The notes: a model not told the origin generated them from the letters alone. Shown: positions 9,117 through 18,998, counted from the stretch's first letter. The stretch is DNA of 64,000 nt from Methyloglobulus sp. (GCA_013141505.1 JABFQX010000017.1:1-64000); one strand, 5' to 3'. A program made the numbers and translations.

Positions 9117-9469
9117 TCATCAAAATGTGCTGATGTAAGAATTTTATCAGCGTTTACCCGACCCGGTTACCAGTAATCCTAAAATTTAGCCTCGGGTATG
9201 GCCATGATCTTCCCTAACACCTCAAATGATTATGCGCCTTGCAAACACGTATCGTAGTTTAAGTCCGCTCCCATTGCGCTTTAGCCAATAAATGTGAAAA
9301 ATTTACTTTATTATTTTGACAGATGGAATAAGATCAAACTTTCCATATTAATTTAGATCAATAAAAATATTCAGATAATTGATTGACCTTTAGTAAGGCA
9401 AGAATTAATAAAGTTGTTTTAAACATATTTAATAGTGATCCCAACTGTAAATCTTAAGAGGTATTAATC

Positions 9470-10081
9470 ATGAAAAAAATATTGCTACTAACATTTGTGT
9501 TACCAACACCAGTTTATGCAGATTATGCCGATATATTTACACACCAACAATCCTTAGTGAATAGTCAAGCCACTTACAACAGTGCCATGAAAGATTATAA
9601 CAGAATAAATAAGCGTCGACAGGGACACGGCAATCCAGAAACACCTATTAACATAGATATTGTTCCTGGTACAAGGACGGTGTTTAATGATGGCTGGGTA
9701 AGTACTGCGCAAACGAATTGGGTGACAGTTGTAAAGGATAACACCGCAGTATTGTTGCATAAATCATTTCCTTTTACAGATGAATTACGCAGAAACATTC
9801 CGCTTGCCTGCTGGAATCAAGTTGCTTGGTCAAGGTACGACGGTTTAGCTTTCTATCCAAAACCAAAAAGTGAATTTTATGGTAACCCTTATGATTTTCT
9901 ACAGGTAGATGCAATAGATAAAGGAACTGGGCAAAGGGTTTTTTTAAGTTTTTTATTAATAGCAAACAATGGTATTGTTAATTGTATTGAAGCGATTAAC
10001 GCAACACCGAACGAGTTCATGCAATATTTCCCGACCATGAATTCATTACTGGCAATGTCCTCTTATTTGCCTAGAAACTGA
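9470..10081 (+). CDS. Hypothetical secreted protein
   Basis: Signal peptide MKKILLLTFVLPTPVYA; AGAGG-type ribosome-binding site upstream. Confidence 0.6.
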   Translation: MKKILLLTFVLPTPVYADYADIFTHQQSLVNSQATYNSAMKDYNRINKRRQGHGNPETPINIDIVPGTRTVFNDGWVSTAQTNWVTVVKDNTAVLLHKSFPFTDELRRNIPLACWNQVAWSRYDGLAFYPKPKSEFYGNPYDFLQVDAIDKGTGQRVFLSFLLIANNGIVNCIEAINATPNEFMQYFPTMNSLLAMSSYLPRN

Positions 10082-10213
10082 AAGTGAACTTTGCAAAATA
10101 AAAACTAGAGATTAACCACGAAAGGAATGGAAGTTAAACCGAAAAATCTAAATGCTTCTATAAATAGTTGGAATTTTTATAATACTTGCAATCACAGAAA
10201 CTAAATCTGTCAC

Positions 10214-12286
10214 ATGTTGGATTTTCGCAACCAAAATTTACGGGGACGCTCTTTTCGCGGTCAGGATTTGGTCGGTGCTGATTTTAGCGGTGCCGACTTA
10301 CGCGGGGTAGATTTTCGCGGTGCTGATTTGACCAATTCTAAGTTTTGCAAAGCGCACATGGGACTTAGTTATCGAAAAAAAATCTTACTGCTGTTGGTAA
10401 GTCTGTTTATAGGTTTTGCAGCTGGTCTATTTATTGTTTTCGGAAATAATGTATTTGGCGTTGGTTTCAAATCTATCGCTGAGTATTTTTTTGCTGTCGA
10501 AAAAAATAATTTAATCTATTTAGCCACTGTAATTTATCTTGTTGGTCTAATTACGAGTATATGGTTCACTCTAAGAAAGCAAGAATGGCGACCATTAATT
10601 TGGTATTTTCTAGTTGCTGCAGCGGTAACGGGAGCAGCAGTTGGAGCAGGACCGAAAGCGGCAGCGGAAGCTGGAATCAAAATGAGACCGTTAGCGTTAG
10701 TGGCACCGGTAGTGACAGCGGCAGCAGGAACAATATCGGTTACAGTAGTTGGAGCGGCAGTCGGTTTTGAAGCGGCAGCAGCAGTAGAGTGGGTAGCAGG
10801 AGTTGCAGCTGTAACTTTTGCTGGGCTTATTCCGATATTGGTAAAAAATGGAAAGGTATCAGGAGATGGTGGAGTAGCGATAGCGGTTATTAGTATTGCT
10901 TCCGCATTGGTGGGTTGGTATCTGAGTCATCGTAGTTTAAAAACCGAAGAACCTTTGCTTTTACCCTTGCGCAAGCTTAGATTGGTTTTTCGCTGTTGGG
11001 GCGGAACAGATTTTCGCGGTGCAACCTTAGTTAATACCGATTTTAGCGAAGCGGATTTTAAAAACGCCAACTTTTATGGTAGCACTATCATTCGTTGTAT
11101 CTTTCAAAATGCACTTAATTTACATTTAGCTAATACTTTAAATACCCCATTAGAACCTTTGGAAGTGCGGCAATTGGTTCTTGCCGGACAAACCGAAGTC
11201 AAAGATTTTTCTTACCATAACCTACGCGGCGTGGTGTTTGCCGGTTTGAATTTACAAGGTTGTAAGTTTCATCACGCAGACCTATGCGAAGCCGATCTGC
11301 GTGGTTGTATTTTAAAGGACTGCGATTTCACTGAAACTATGGCTTATGGTGCTTTGTTTGACCATGCCGAGTTTACTGCTGCCATCATCGACAACTGGAG
11401 CATCGACAAAGCCACGCAATTCAATGACGCAAAAGCGAAATTTGTGTATTTGAAGCGTGATAAAAGTGAATGCAATCCGCCGCAAGGAGAATTCAAAGAA
11501 GGCGATTTTGCTAAGCTGTACCAGGACATCGCCAATACTGTGGATTTTATCGCCCATACTCCCGCCGAACTGCAAGCCTTACTGCGCGCCATAGAAAAAA
11601 TCAAAGACGACGGCATTGATATCTTCATCCAGCAAATGGAACGCAAGGCCGATTCGGTCGCACTCCGGGTTCAAAGCGAAGGCGATGTTGAACTGGATAA
11701 AGCCGCGATTTATGCCCAAGTAGAGAAACAGAAAGAAATAGAATTAACAGCTTTGAAACATGAATTTGAGCAAAAATTACTCATCCAACAAAATGAAATG
11801 GAAAAAGAGAGAATTAAGCATGAAGAAAAAGCCAAGCAGGTTGACCTGCTGGCTGGATTGCTGCACAAGGCTATCGATAAGCCTTTTATTGTGAATACCG
11901 GTACGATTGGAGAAATTACTATGAATAATAACAGCCGCAGCATTCAAAACGCCACAATCCAGAATAGCGCGGTTAGCTTGGGCGATAATAGTGCGGTGAC
12001 CAATCGCATCCAGCAACTGCCGGAGAACCAGGGCGAATTAAAGGAAGTATTAATGCAACTCATAGCCTTGCTGGAAAAAAGTCAGGTTACTGTCTCTGAA
12101 AAGCAAAAAGTGGAGCAGGAAATTAAAAACTTAGCCGAAATTGCCCCCAAACCTGCTGAAGAACGCAAAAGCTCAGGAGGTAAGGCTATTACCGCACTAA
12201 AGGATTTAACTTCCATCTTTAAAGACTTGCCAGAAATGGGTCTTAAGTATGGGGAGTTATTAGCAAAATTGTGGATGCTAATTTGA
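10214..12286 (+). CDS. Pentapeptide-repeat membrane protein with C-terminal coiled coil
   Basis: ADFSGADLRGVDFRGADL repeats flank a multi-TM segment; a second pentapeptide block then a KEIELTALKHEFEQKLLIQQNEMEKERIK coiled coil. Confidence 0.8.
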   Translation: MLDFRNQNLRGRSFRGQDLVGADFSGADLRGVDFRGADLTNSKFCKAHMGLSYRKKILLLLVSLFIGFAAGLFIVFGNNVFGVGFKSIAEYFFAVEKNNLIYLATVIYLVGLITSIWFTLRKQEWRPLIWYFLVAAAVTGAAVGAGPKAAAEAGIKMRPLALVAPVVTAAAGTISVTVVGAAVGFEAAAAVEWVAGVAAVTFAGLIPILVKNGKVSGDGGVAIAVISIASALVGWYLSHRSLKTEEPLLLPLRKLRLVFRCWGGTDFRGATLVNTDFSEADFKNANFYGSTIIRCIFQNALNLHLANTLNTPLEPLEVRQLVLAGQTEVKDFSYHNLRGVVFAGLNLQGCKFHHADLCEADLRGCILKDCDFTETMAYGALFDHAEFTAAIIDNWSIDKATQFNDAKAKFVYLKRDKSECNPPQGEFKEGDFAKLYQDIANTVDFIAHTPAELQALLRAIEKIKDDGIDIFIQQMERKADSVALRVQSEGDVELDKAAIYAQVEKQKEIELTALKHEFEQKLLIQQNEMEKERIKHEEKAKQVDLLAGLLHKAIDKPFIVNTGTIGEITMNNNSRSIQNATIQNSAVSLGDNSAVTNRIQQLPENQGELKEVLMQLIALLEKSQVTVSEKQKVEQEIKNLAEIAPKPAEERKSSGGKAITALKDLTSIFKDLPEMGLKYGELLAKLWMLI

Positions 12287-12337
12287 GCAATCCTGGACAA
12301 CGTTTTTCAACTTTAGATTTGAGGCTATGAGTCACTT

Positions 12338-12532
12338 TTATCGGCATATTGTATCAACCAACTGTTTAAACCAGTTTGGCCGGAAGATCACCACAAACAA
12401 TCCTATGGTACTGGTGATGAGGAATATCGGTATCAGCATGAAAACCATGAGGACTAGGCCACAGTTGATTCTGGCGACAAAAGGGGCGGCTTTCATTGTT
12501 TCTGAGTACCACTCATAAATAACGACTTCCAT
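12338..12532 (-). CDS. Small membrane protein
   Basis: 64 aa, strongly hydrophobic (CGLVLMVFMLIPIFLITSTIGLFVVIF). Confidence 0.4.
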   Translation of the reverse strand: MEVVIYEWYSETMKAAPFVARINCGLVLMVFMLIPIFLITSTIGLFVVIFRPNWFKQLVDTICR

Positions 12533-12659
12533 AATGAACAGTAAGACAACAGCGAGTTTCAGTAATTCACCGTAATTGAGTTTTAGAGAAACCTTAAAAA
12601 CAAGAACAAATAGAAAACAAAAGCGCTATACTTTTAGCTTTCCCTTAAAAGCTCAGTGT

Positions 12660-13094
12660 ATGCTTCACCAGTTCAAACAAGTCCTTTTCCCCCAACTGAA
12701 ACCGAGCAAGGTCTTCATTCCCTTATTCAACGGCAAGGTGTCCGCAGGGTTTCCTTCGCCTGCCGATGATTATGTCCAAAAAACCCTGGACTTAAACGAA
12801 TTGCTGGTACAAAAACCAGCGGCAACCTTTTTTGTCCGCGCACAGGGCGAATCCATGCTGGGAGCTGGCATCCATCCGAACGATATTCTGGTGGTAGACC
12901 GTTCTATCGAGCCGAAGTCCGGAAAGATCGTTATTTGTGCTTTGAATGGTGAATTGACTGTAAAACGGTTGGCACGGGTAAAAGGAAAGTGGAAACTGAA
13001 ATCAGAGAATTTGGATTATCCCGATATTCCCGTCCATGAAGAACTGGAATTGGTGGTATGGGGTGTCGTGACCAATGTGATCCATCCCGTGTAA
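12660..13094 (+). CDS. umuD: UmuD-like SOS autopeptidase
   Basis: VSAGFPSPADDY..LDLNELLVQKPAATFFVRAQGESMLGAGIHPNDILVVDRS...GELTVKRL; Ser/Lys dyad. Confidence 0.85.
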   Translation: MLHQFKQVLFPQLKPSKVFIPLFNGKVSAGFPSPADDYVQKTLDLNELLVQKPAATFFVRAQGESMLGAGIHPNDILVVDRSIEPKSGKIVICALNGELTVKRLARVKGKWKLKSENLDYPDIPVHEELELVVWGVVTNVIHPV

Positions 13095-14377
13095 TGCAAC
13101 CACTATTAGCCTTAGTCGATTGTAACAATTTTTACGTTTCATGTGAGCGGGTTTTCCGGCCTGACCTGATTGGAAAGCCCGTGGCGGTACTCAGTAATAA
13201 TGACGGCTGTATGGTTGCCCGTAGCCAGGAAGTCAAAGACTTAGGGATTAAAATGGGTGTGCCAGTATTCCAAGTTCAGCACTTGGTTAAACAGCACAAT
13301 ATCCAATTGTTTTCATCGAACTACACGCTGTACGCCGATATGTCGGCACGGGTGATGTCCATATTGGAAGGGTTTGCGCCTAGTATCGAAATCTATTCCA
13401 TTGACGAAAGTTTTTTGGATTTAACGGGCGTTTGTGAGAAAGACCCGATTGATTACGGACAGAAAATCAGGAAAGCGGTGCTACAGAGAACGGGGATTCC
13501 GGTTTGTGTCGGTATGGGACCGACGAAGACCTTGGCAAAGTTAGCTAACTACGGTGCAAAGAAATGGAAACATACCGACGGGATGCTGGACTTGTCCGAC
13601 CCTGTGCGCAGAGAAAAGTTTATGAAGCTCGTACCTGTTGACGAAGTTTGGGGCATCGGTTCACGGACTACTGCAAAACTCAACCAACTAGGCATCAAGA
13701 CCGTTTGGGATTTGGCCACTCAACCCAGTAAGCGTATCCAAGCGCAGTTCAATGTCATGGTAGCCCGAACCATATTGGAGTTGAACGGGATAGGCTGTAT
13801 GTCGCTGGAAGAAATTTCCCCAGACAAGCAACAGATTGTCTGTTCGCGCAGCTTTAGCCGGAAATTGACAGACTTTCGGGAGTTATCAGAAGCCCTGTCC
13901 GAATATTGCACACGGGCTGCGGAAAAGCTAAGGCATCAACGGTCAGTCACGGGCTGCATCAGCGTGTTTATCAGGACAAACTTGTTCAATCCCTCAGAAC
14001 CCCAATACCAACGCTCTGCCAGTATCAAGCTTAGTGCAGCCACCCAAGATACTCGAACCATAATCACTACGGCAAACCGCTTACTGAAAGAACTCTTCAA
14101 ACCGAATTACAAATACCATAAATGCGGTGTGCAACTCAGCCATATCCAACCAGCCTTGTCGTTTGCCCAGAATGACCTGTTTGATGTTGCTGGTAATAGC
14201 TTGCTTGAGAAGAGCGACCAATTGATGCAGACGTTCGATAAGATCAACCGGCGTTTCCCGAAGAGCCTTTCAATGGCCGCATCCGGGTTTGATAAAACGT
14301 GGATAGCTAAAGCAGAACGAAAAACCAAACACTATACGACGGATTGGAATGAGTTAGTGGATGTTATGTGTGTTTGA
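13094..14377 (+). CDS. umuC: DNA polymerase V subunit UmuC
   Basis: MQPLLALVDCNNFYVSCERVFRPDL...SIDESFLDLTG; TAATG overlap with umuD. Confidence 0.92.
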   Translation: MQPLLALVDCNNFYVSCERVFRPDLIGKPVAVLSNNDGCMVARSQEVKDLGIKMGVPVFQVQHLVKQHNIQLFSSNYTLYADMSARVMSILEGFAPSIEIYSIDESFLDLTGVCEKDPIDYGQKIRKAVLQRTGIPVCVGMGPTKTLAKLANYGAKKWKHTDGMLDLSDPVRREKFMKLVPVDEVWGIGSRTTAKLNQLGIKTVWDLATQPSKRIQAQFNVMVARTILELNGIGCMSLEEISPDKQQIVCSRSFSRKLTDFRELSEALSEYCTRAAEKLRHQRSVTGCISVFIRTNLFNPSEPQYQRSASIKLSAATQDTRTIITTANRLLKELFKPNYKYHKCGVQLSHIQPALSFAQNDLFDVAGNSLLEKSDQLMQTFDKINRRFPKSLSMAASGFDKTWIAKAERKTKHYTTDWNELVDVMCV

Positions 14378-14454
14378 GGGTTGGTAAGCAAAAACGGAAG
14401 ATCATTTCCAAATGGGTTAATGTTGCTAAGTTATCGTGCTGATACAGAACTTAC

Positions 14455-14847
14455 TTAGCCGAGTTTTTGCCTTTCACGAATTAGATCAATCAACGACATC
14501 GTTGAAGAATGCAATAACCTGCGAGATCGAAGTAAACCAAATGACTTACCAAGACTTAAAAAAGTGAAGACAAAAACAATCCCAACGAGTGTTTCAAGAC
14601 CAAGGCGACTTGATTGATGATATCCACCTAAAATAAGAACAGATGGATATAAGAATGTCATCATATAAAAACCAGCAGCACCGAAAGAACAACCACAGTC
14701 ACCATTTAGCCGATTTAACCTTTTTTCCCAATAAAGGTTTTCCTGTGGGTTCAAGTCACCTAAGTTGAACAATAATAATGGGCGAGATCTTCGATGCAAC
14801 CATTCACTCAAGATTACCTCATTAGTTACTACAATAGTTTTCATCAT
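14455..14847 (-). CDS. Hypothetical membrane protein
   Basis: 130-aa ORF with hydrophobic segments, last gene of a three-gene minus-strand cluster. Confidence 0.5.
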   Translation of the reverse strand: MMKTIVVTNEVILSEWLHRRSRPLLLFNLGDLNPQENLYWEKRLNRLNGDCGCSFGAAGFYMMTFLYPSVLILGGYHQSSRLGLETLVGIVFVFTFLSLGKSFGLLRSRRLLHSSTMSLIDLIRERQKLG

Positions 14848-14858
14848 TCTAAAAAACC

Positions 14859-15773
14859 TTACGAAATAATGAAGCCAGGATTCGCCGAAAATGCGTTTTG
14901 TATAATAAAGTTGGCATTGTCCTTAGCCTTATCACGAAGGGCTTGAGTTGTGCGCTTGCCATCAACATAGAACCACCAGAGCCAAACTGCTTGCCACCGC
15001 CAAGCTCCATCGTATTCCCAGCTTTCGTCAGCCCCATCCCCTGAACCATAGCCTGAACCCGGTGGGAAAGTTCCCCGATGTGATTTTCCCGCAATGTGCC
15101 TACACTCATGCACGAAGGTAGATGCACGACCTGGAACATCTTTCTGAGAGCCATAGAAAAAATTCAGATATAACTCAATTCGCTTTGTTGTTGCGATTTC
15201 ATTTCCTATGGTACAAAACCAGCTAGCGACATAGCCCCAAGCAACGCAGGTCTGGGTTGTGAGCCAAATCCAGCCTTTACAAACCCAACTAACAGCCTCG
15301 CATAACCACGAGCAAGGCCACCAATCGCAACACTCCCAACTACATGATTCGTAACCATCACGCTGGTATCGCGTACAATCCCATTTTACATCGTTTCGGT
15401 ACTGGGTACAGCCCGCACCAAAGGTCGTTGCAATCTTATCGCCACAAGTAGCCCGTAACACATAGCCGCTCATTTGCTCTCTTACATATCGCCCTGCCCA
15501 ATGGAGCATACTGCTACCGTAATCCTCGTTCTGGTAGTCCTCTGCAGAATAGTTAAGTACCCATAATCCATTGAAGGCTCTTGCTAAAGGCTTGTCAGTA
15601 TTACAGCAGTCATCAAAACCCCACCCGTCTTGCCACCAGTCAGAATCAAAATGGTAGCTGTTCCAAGCCCAATCAACGAACGGCTGGTAACAAGAACGAG
15701 GGCCATAAAGATTATCCCCACTCACATCTTTATCTGGAACAGAATATTCACAATCAGCCATAATATCCTCCAA
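14859..15773 (-). CDS. Trp/Cys-rich protein with HExxH-type motif (putative metallopeptidase)
   Basis: CSWECCDWWPCSWLCEAVSWVCKGWIWLTTQTCVAWG then STFVHECRHIAGKSH. Confidence 0.6.
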   Translation of the reverse strand: MEDIMADCEYSVPDKDVSGDNLYGPRSCYQPFVDWAWNSYHFDSDWWQDGWGFDDCCNTDKPLARAFNGLWVLNYSAEDYQNEDYGSSMLHWAGRYVREQMSGYVLRATCGDKIATTFGAGCTQYRNDVKWDCTRYQRDGYESCSWECCDWWPCSWLCEAVSWVCKGWIWLTTQTCVAWGYVASWFCTIGNEIATTKRIELYLNFFYGSQKDVPGRASTFVHECRHIAGKSHRGTFPPGSGYGSGDGADESWEYDGAWRWQAVWLWWFYVDGKRTTQALRDKAKDNANFIIQNAFSANPGFIIS

Positions 15774-15777
15774 TATT

Positions 15778-16608
15778 TTATTTAATTACCGGCGGCACTT
15801 TCGGAGTTGGCCGCGCAGGGATGGTTGGTTTTCCACTCGGCTTTGCATCCTGTGCCAGCGGTGGAACTGGACTCACGTTAGGGCGACGAAAAGGGGGTGC
15901 AAGATCACCAAAAGGTGCGTTGCATACACCAAAATCTTCCGCCCGTGCTTGGCGCAGTTCAATGAAATAGTGTTCGCTTGTTGGGAGTTGTTCTTGAATT
16001 CTAGTCCGATTATTTTCACCATCTGGTAAATGGATAAGTGCTTGGCTCGCAGCAATTCGTAAAGATAGTGATGAAAGCTGGAGAAAGCTAACAAGAGAAT
16101 CCTGAGCATCTTTGTTTTCATTAGCAGCTAATATTCTGATTCCCTCCAATGCTCGCATACGGATCGTATTTTCTTCTGCTACGGTTGAATAAAGGTGTAT
16201 GTTGCGCGACTCTTCTGGGGGTATCGATGATCTTACAATGTCATTTAAGAAAGCAAGAACTGCTGGAGATTCGAGCTTAGTTGCGCAATAAACAATTGCC
16301 CAACGTGCGTCGTATGCTTCGAGCGCAATAGAATTATAAACAAAGTTAAGCTCTTCTAAAACAATACTCAAATTTTGTCGCATTCTTTCAATAGTCACTT
16401 TTTCGGAATCATCGGTCACATTTTCACCGCTGAATGCAATTCGCAAATAATCACGGATCAAGATACCGGCTTCAGTGTTGTGTACTGGTAAATTAGCAAC
16501 TTCAACTTTTGCTACAGTTGACGGAGTGTTTCCTCGATTCCGAAACAACAATAAGATGGCAATCAAAAGAAGCATGCCAACTAAAATAAAGATTATAAAT
16601 TCGGACAT
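15778..16608 (-). CDS. Membrane-anchored hypothetical protein
   Basis: N-terminal TM segment FIIFILVGMLLLIAILLLF; helical-repeat-like body; Pro-rich C-terminus; 4 bp upstream of the HECRH gene. Confidence 0.6.
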   Translation of the reverse strand: MSEFIIFILVGMLLLIAILLLFRNRGNTPSTVAKVEVANLPVHNTEAGILIRDYLRIAFSGENVTDDSEKVTIERMRQNLSIVLEELNFVYNSIALEAYDARWAIVYCATKLESPAVLAFLNDIVRSSIPPEESRNIHLYSTVAEENTIRMRALEGIRILAANENKDAQDSLVSFLQLSSLSLRIAASQALIHLPDGENNRTRIQEQLPTSEHYFIELRQARAEDFGVCNAPFGDLAPPFRRPNVSPVPPLAQDAKPSGKPTIPARPTPKVPPVIK

Positions 16609-16939
16609 ATTAGACTCCTCGTACTCTATAATTCTTGTACTTCACAGACGTAATTCCTGACGTATAGTTAAGAGCGCATCCTTTTATTCGGTACAGTCAT
16701 ACTTTAGGTAAATACACCTTAAGCAGAAACTTTACATGTGTTTAGCTTAATCAAAATTAAAGCAAATGTATGTGACATTTTTAACTTTAAAGGGGTGGAA
16801 TATTACCACTTTCGAAAAATTCTCTTGTAAAGACAAAACGCCTCCTGCAATAGTATGAAGTCCTGTGCCGAAGCCAAGCATTACATGAAAGAATGCTGTG
16901 CAGCGGAATTAGACTGTGAGGGGATGGTGTTGTGAAAAA

Positions 16940-17623
16940 CTATATGAGTGCAATTGGTCTAATACAAATTGCATCATTATGCCTTGGGTTGTTTACCCAA
17001 TTGCTGACAGGGATTGTTTCCATTTCGGAATAAGCATCACAGACCAATAACGCTTGAAGATCATCTCTTTTCGATTGCCCATCTAACCAATTAGTGTAAT
17101 TTTGTGGATCAAGTATCACAGGCATCCGGCTATGGATTGGCTGCATCAACTGGTTAGCAGAAGTGGTAATGATGGTACAGGAATAAACCGTTCCATCACC
17201 ATGCTCCCAATGTTCCCATAATCCAGCGAAAGCAAATACTTGACGGTTCGGGTGGGTAATAAGATAAGGCTGCTTGCCTTGTTCGGTTAGCCGCCACTCA
17301 TAAAAACCGGTAGCGGGAATCAGGCAGCGGCGTTTTAAGAAAGCAGAGCGGAACGAAGATTTATCGGCAATGGTTTCCGCCCGCGCATTAATCAAGTGTT
17401 GGCTGATCTTGCGGTCTTTTGACCAACTAGGAATCAAGCCCCAAAAAAGTTGAACTGATTGGTTGTTAAGGTTTATATCAATGTTTTCATCTGATGGCAC
17501 AATGGCAAGGATGTCTTGCGCTGGAGTAATATTGTAACTGGGTTGAAAATCAAACAGGCTTGGCAGATTAAAGGCTTCTTTGACCTGTTCCGGCGTTGCA
17601 ATAAGGTTAAACCGACCACACAC
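16940..17623 (-). CDS. SOS response-associated peptidase, HMCES/YedK family (DUF159)
   Basis: GTG start gives MCGRFNLIATPEQV; ALIPSWSKD-type GLIPSWSKDRK, NARAETI, RCLIPATGFYEW, HSRMPVIL motifs. Confidence 0.9.
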   Translation of the reverse strand: MCGRFNLIATPEQVKEAFNLPSLFDFQPSYNITPAQDILAIVPSDENIDINLNNQSVQLFWGLIPSWSKDRKISQHLINARAETIADKSSFRSAFLKRRCLIPATGFYEWRLTEQGKQPYLITHPNRQVFAFAGLWEHWEHGDGTVYSCTIITTSANQLMQPIHSRMPVILDPQNYTNWLDGQSKRDDLQALLVCDAYSEMETIPVSNWVNNPRHNDAICIRPIALI

Positions 17624-17897
17624 AGCCTGTACCACTCCCAGATTCAAAAAACTGACCGTTCACTATCTCGTTGAAATAGTTTGCTGAATTGAAATTCAAT
17701 CGAATACCCCCCATATTTAACTATACCAACCTTTAAAAACAACCCTGATTAGGGTTTTGTAAAGGACAGATATTAACCGAGAATAAAATAATCAGATAGC
17801 TTGCCGAAACTTTTGGTTAATTCACATGACTAAAACGGCCTGTTGGTAAATTAAAACCCGACAACTATTTTTTAACAACTTTAAAGAGGTAAAAACT

Positions 17898-18116
17898 ATG
17901 TCATCAGCTTGGGCTGGCGGAACAGATGCCATCATTGAGAGGATGGACAAAATGACCGCGCTCTATATCGAAGAAGCACGGAAATCGATCTATACGGGCG
18001 AATCTGCCGTCAATTGCGAAGAATGCGGGGAACCGATTCCGGAACAACGCAGGAAGGCAATCGCCTGTAAATATTGTTTGCCCTGTCAGGCGGCGTTAGA
18101 GTCAAAATCAAGGTAA
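17898..18116 (+). CDS. TraR/DksA-family zinc finger protein
   Basis: CEECGEPIPEQRRKAIACKYCLPCQ. Confidence 0.85.
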   Translation: MSSAWAGGTDAIIERMDKMTALYIEEARKSIYTGESAVNCEECGEPIPEQRRKAIACKYCLPCQAALESKSR

Positions 18117-18280
18117 AGCGCTTTACAAGTGTCAGACAGCATCAAGGAAATAACCAGTACTTTAACGTAACTTACCAAGGAAACAAGCTTCATTGAAAAG
18201 GATATAAGTCGGCCTGAGTCAAGGCTGACTAAGGGCTAAGATGGAGTGGTAATATTGACGAATTATTTGGATAAAAATTT

Positions 18281-18382
18281 ATGGCGTTTATCGTTGAAGT
18301 CCCTGTGAACTTGATAGCAGCTATTACCGCGATTACGACCGCAATCACATCGCGAATAATAGCCAAAAACATCAAGAAGTAG
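18281..18382 (+). CDS. Possible 33-aa hydrophobic peptide
   Basis: MAFIVEVPVNLIAAITAITTAITSRIIAKNIKK followed by a strong terminator; no clear ribosome-binding site. Confidence 0.3.
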   Translation: MAFIVEVPVNLIAAITAITTAITSRIIAKNIKK

Positions 18383-18393
18383 CGTACTCCTGT

Positions 18394-18427
18394 CCTCGAT
18401 AACTTAAGAAATTATCGGGGCTTTTTA
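18394..18427 (+). terminator. Rho-independent terminator
   Basis: CCTCGATAA-CTTAAGAAA-TTATCGGGG then CTTTTTATT. Confidence 0.7.
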
Positions 18428-18608
18428 TTATTATTTATTGTTATTATTGCCGTGTTGTTTACACAAAGTTTCATATTGGAATCCAATGTGAGCGAGAACT
18501 TTAAACCTAAGCACTCCCTAAGTCAACCCTAAAATTGCCCAAGGATAATCTTTGTTCAGGCGCTACTGAGTTCTGGTTAGTCTGTCCTGTATTCCGCTTT
18601 AGTAAAGA

Positions 18609-18689
18609 TCAAGGGCAACTTTGGGTATCACCATCCAGCAAACAAATAATGGGAATGCGTCGCTTCGTATCGACCAATTCAAAGGTTAA
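18609..18689 (+). pseudogene. Remnant of a second PcfJ-like gene
   Basis: Translation SRATLGITIQQTNNGNASLRIDQFKG* aligns with ERATLGVSVFKKKNGENSLRIDQLRG of the 7893..9116 protein. Confidence 0.7.
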
Positions 18690-18718
18690 AAAATAGACTT
18701 CAACCGTTATAAATCCAG

Positions 18719-18964
18719 CTACCTGCGTAAAATATAAATACCGATACACAACCCGAAACCAGCGGCATAGAGTTGCCATGTCTCAGATATGGCGTAGGGA
18801 TAAAGCATAAGAACAATACCGCCCCATTTAGTAACGATATCTGATGCCTTTTTGCCGTACCGATAGGCGGCAAAACCAATGATACCAAATAGGATGGCAC
18901 CAAAAAGGTAGGCTGGACTGGGTAGCGTTAGCCCCATTGATTGTAGGTTTTTGAGTTCGTCCAT
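18719..18964 (-). CDS. Small membrane protein
   Basis: 81-aa ORF with two hydrophobic segments. Confidence 0.5.
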   Translation of the reverse strand: MDELKNLQSMGLTLPSPAYLFGAILFGIIGFAAYRYGKKASDIVTKWGGIVLMLYPYAISETWQLYAAGFGLCIGIYILRR

Positions 18965-18998
18965 GTTTCGTTTCGGATAAATTCCTCAACTAGCGGAA

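Noticed and set aside
10561-10770. Ser/Gly-rich ORF SGNGSSSWSRTESGSGSWNQ
   Set aside because: Out-of-frame reading of the Ala/Val/Gly membrane segment of the pentapeptide protein.
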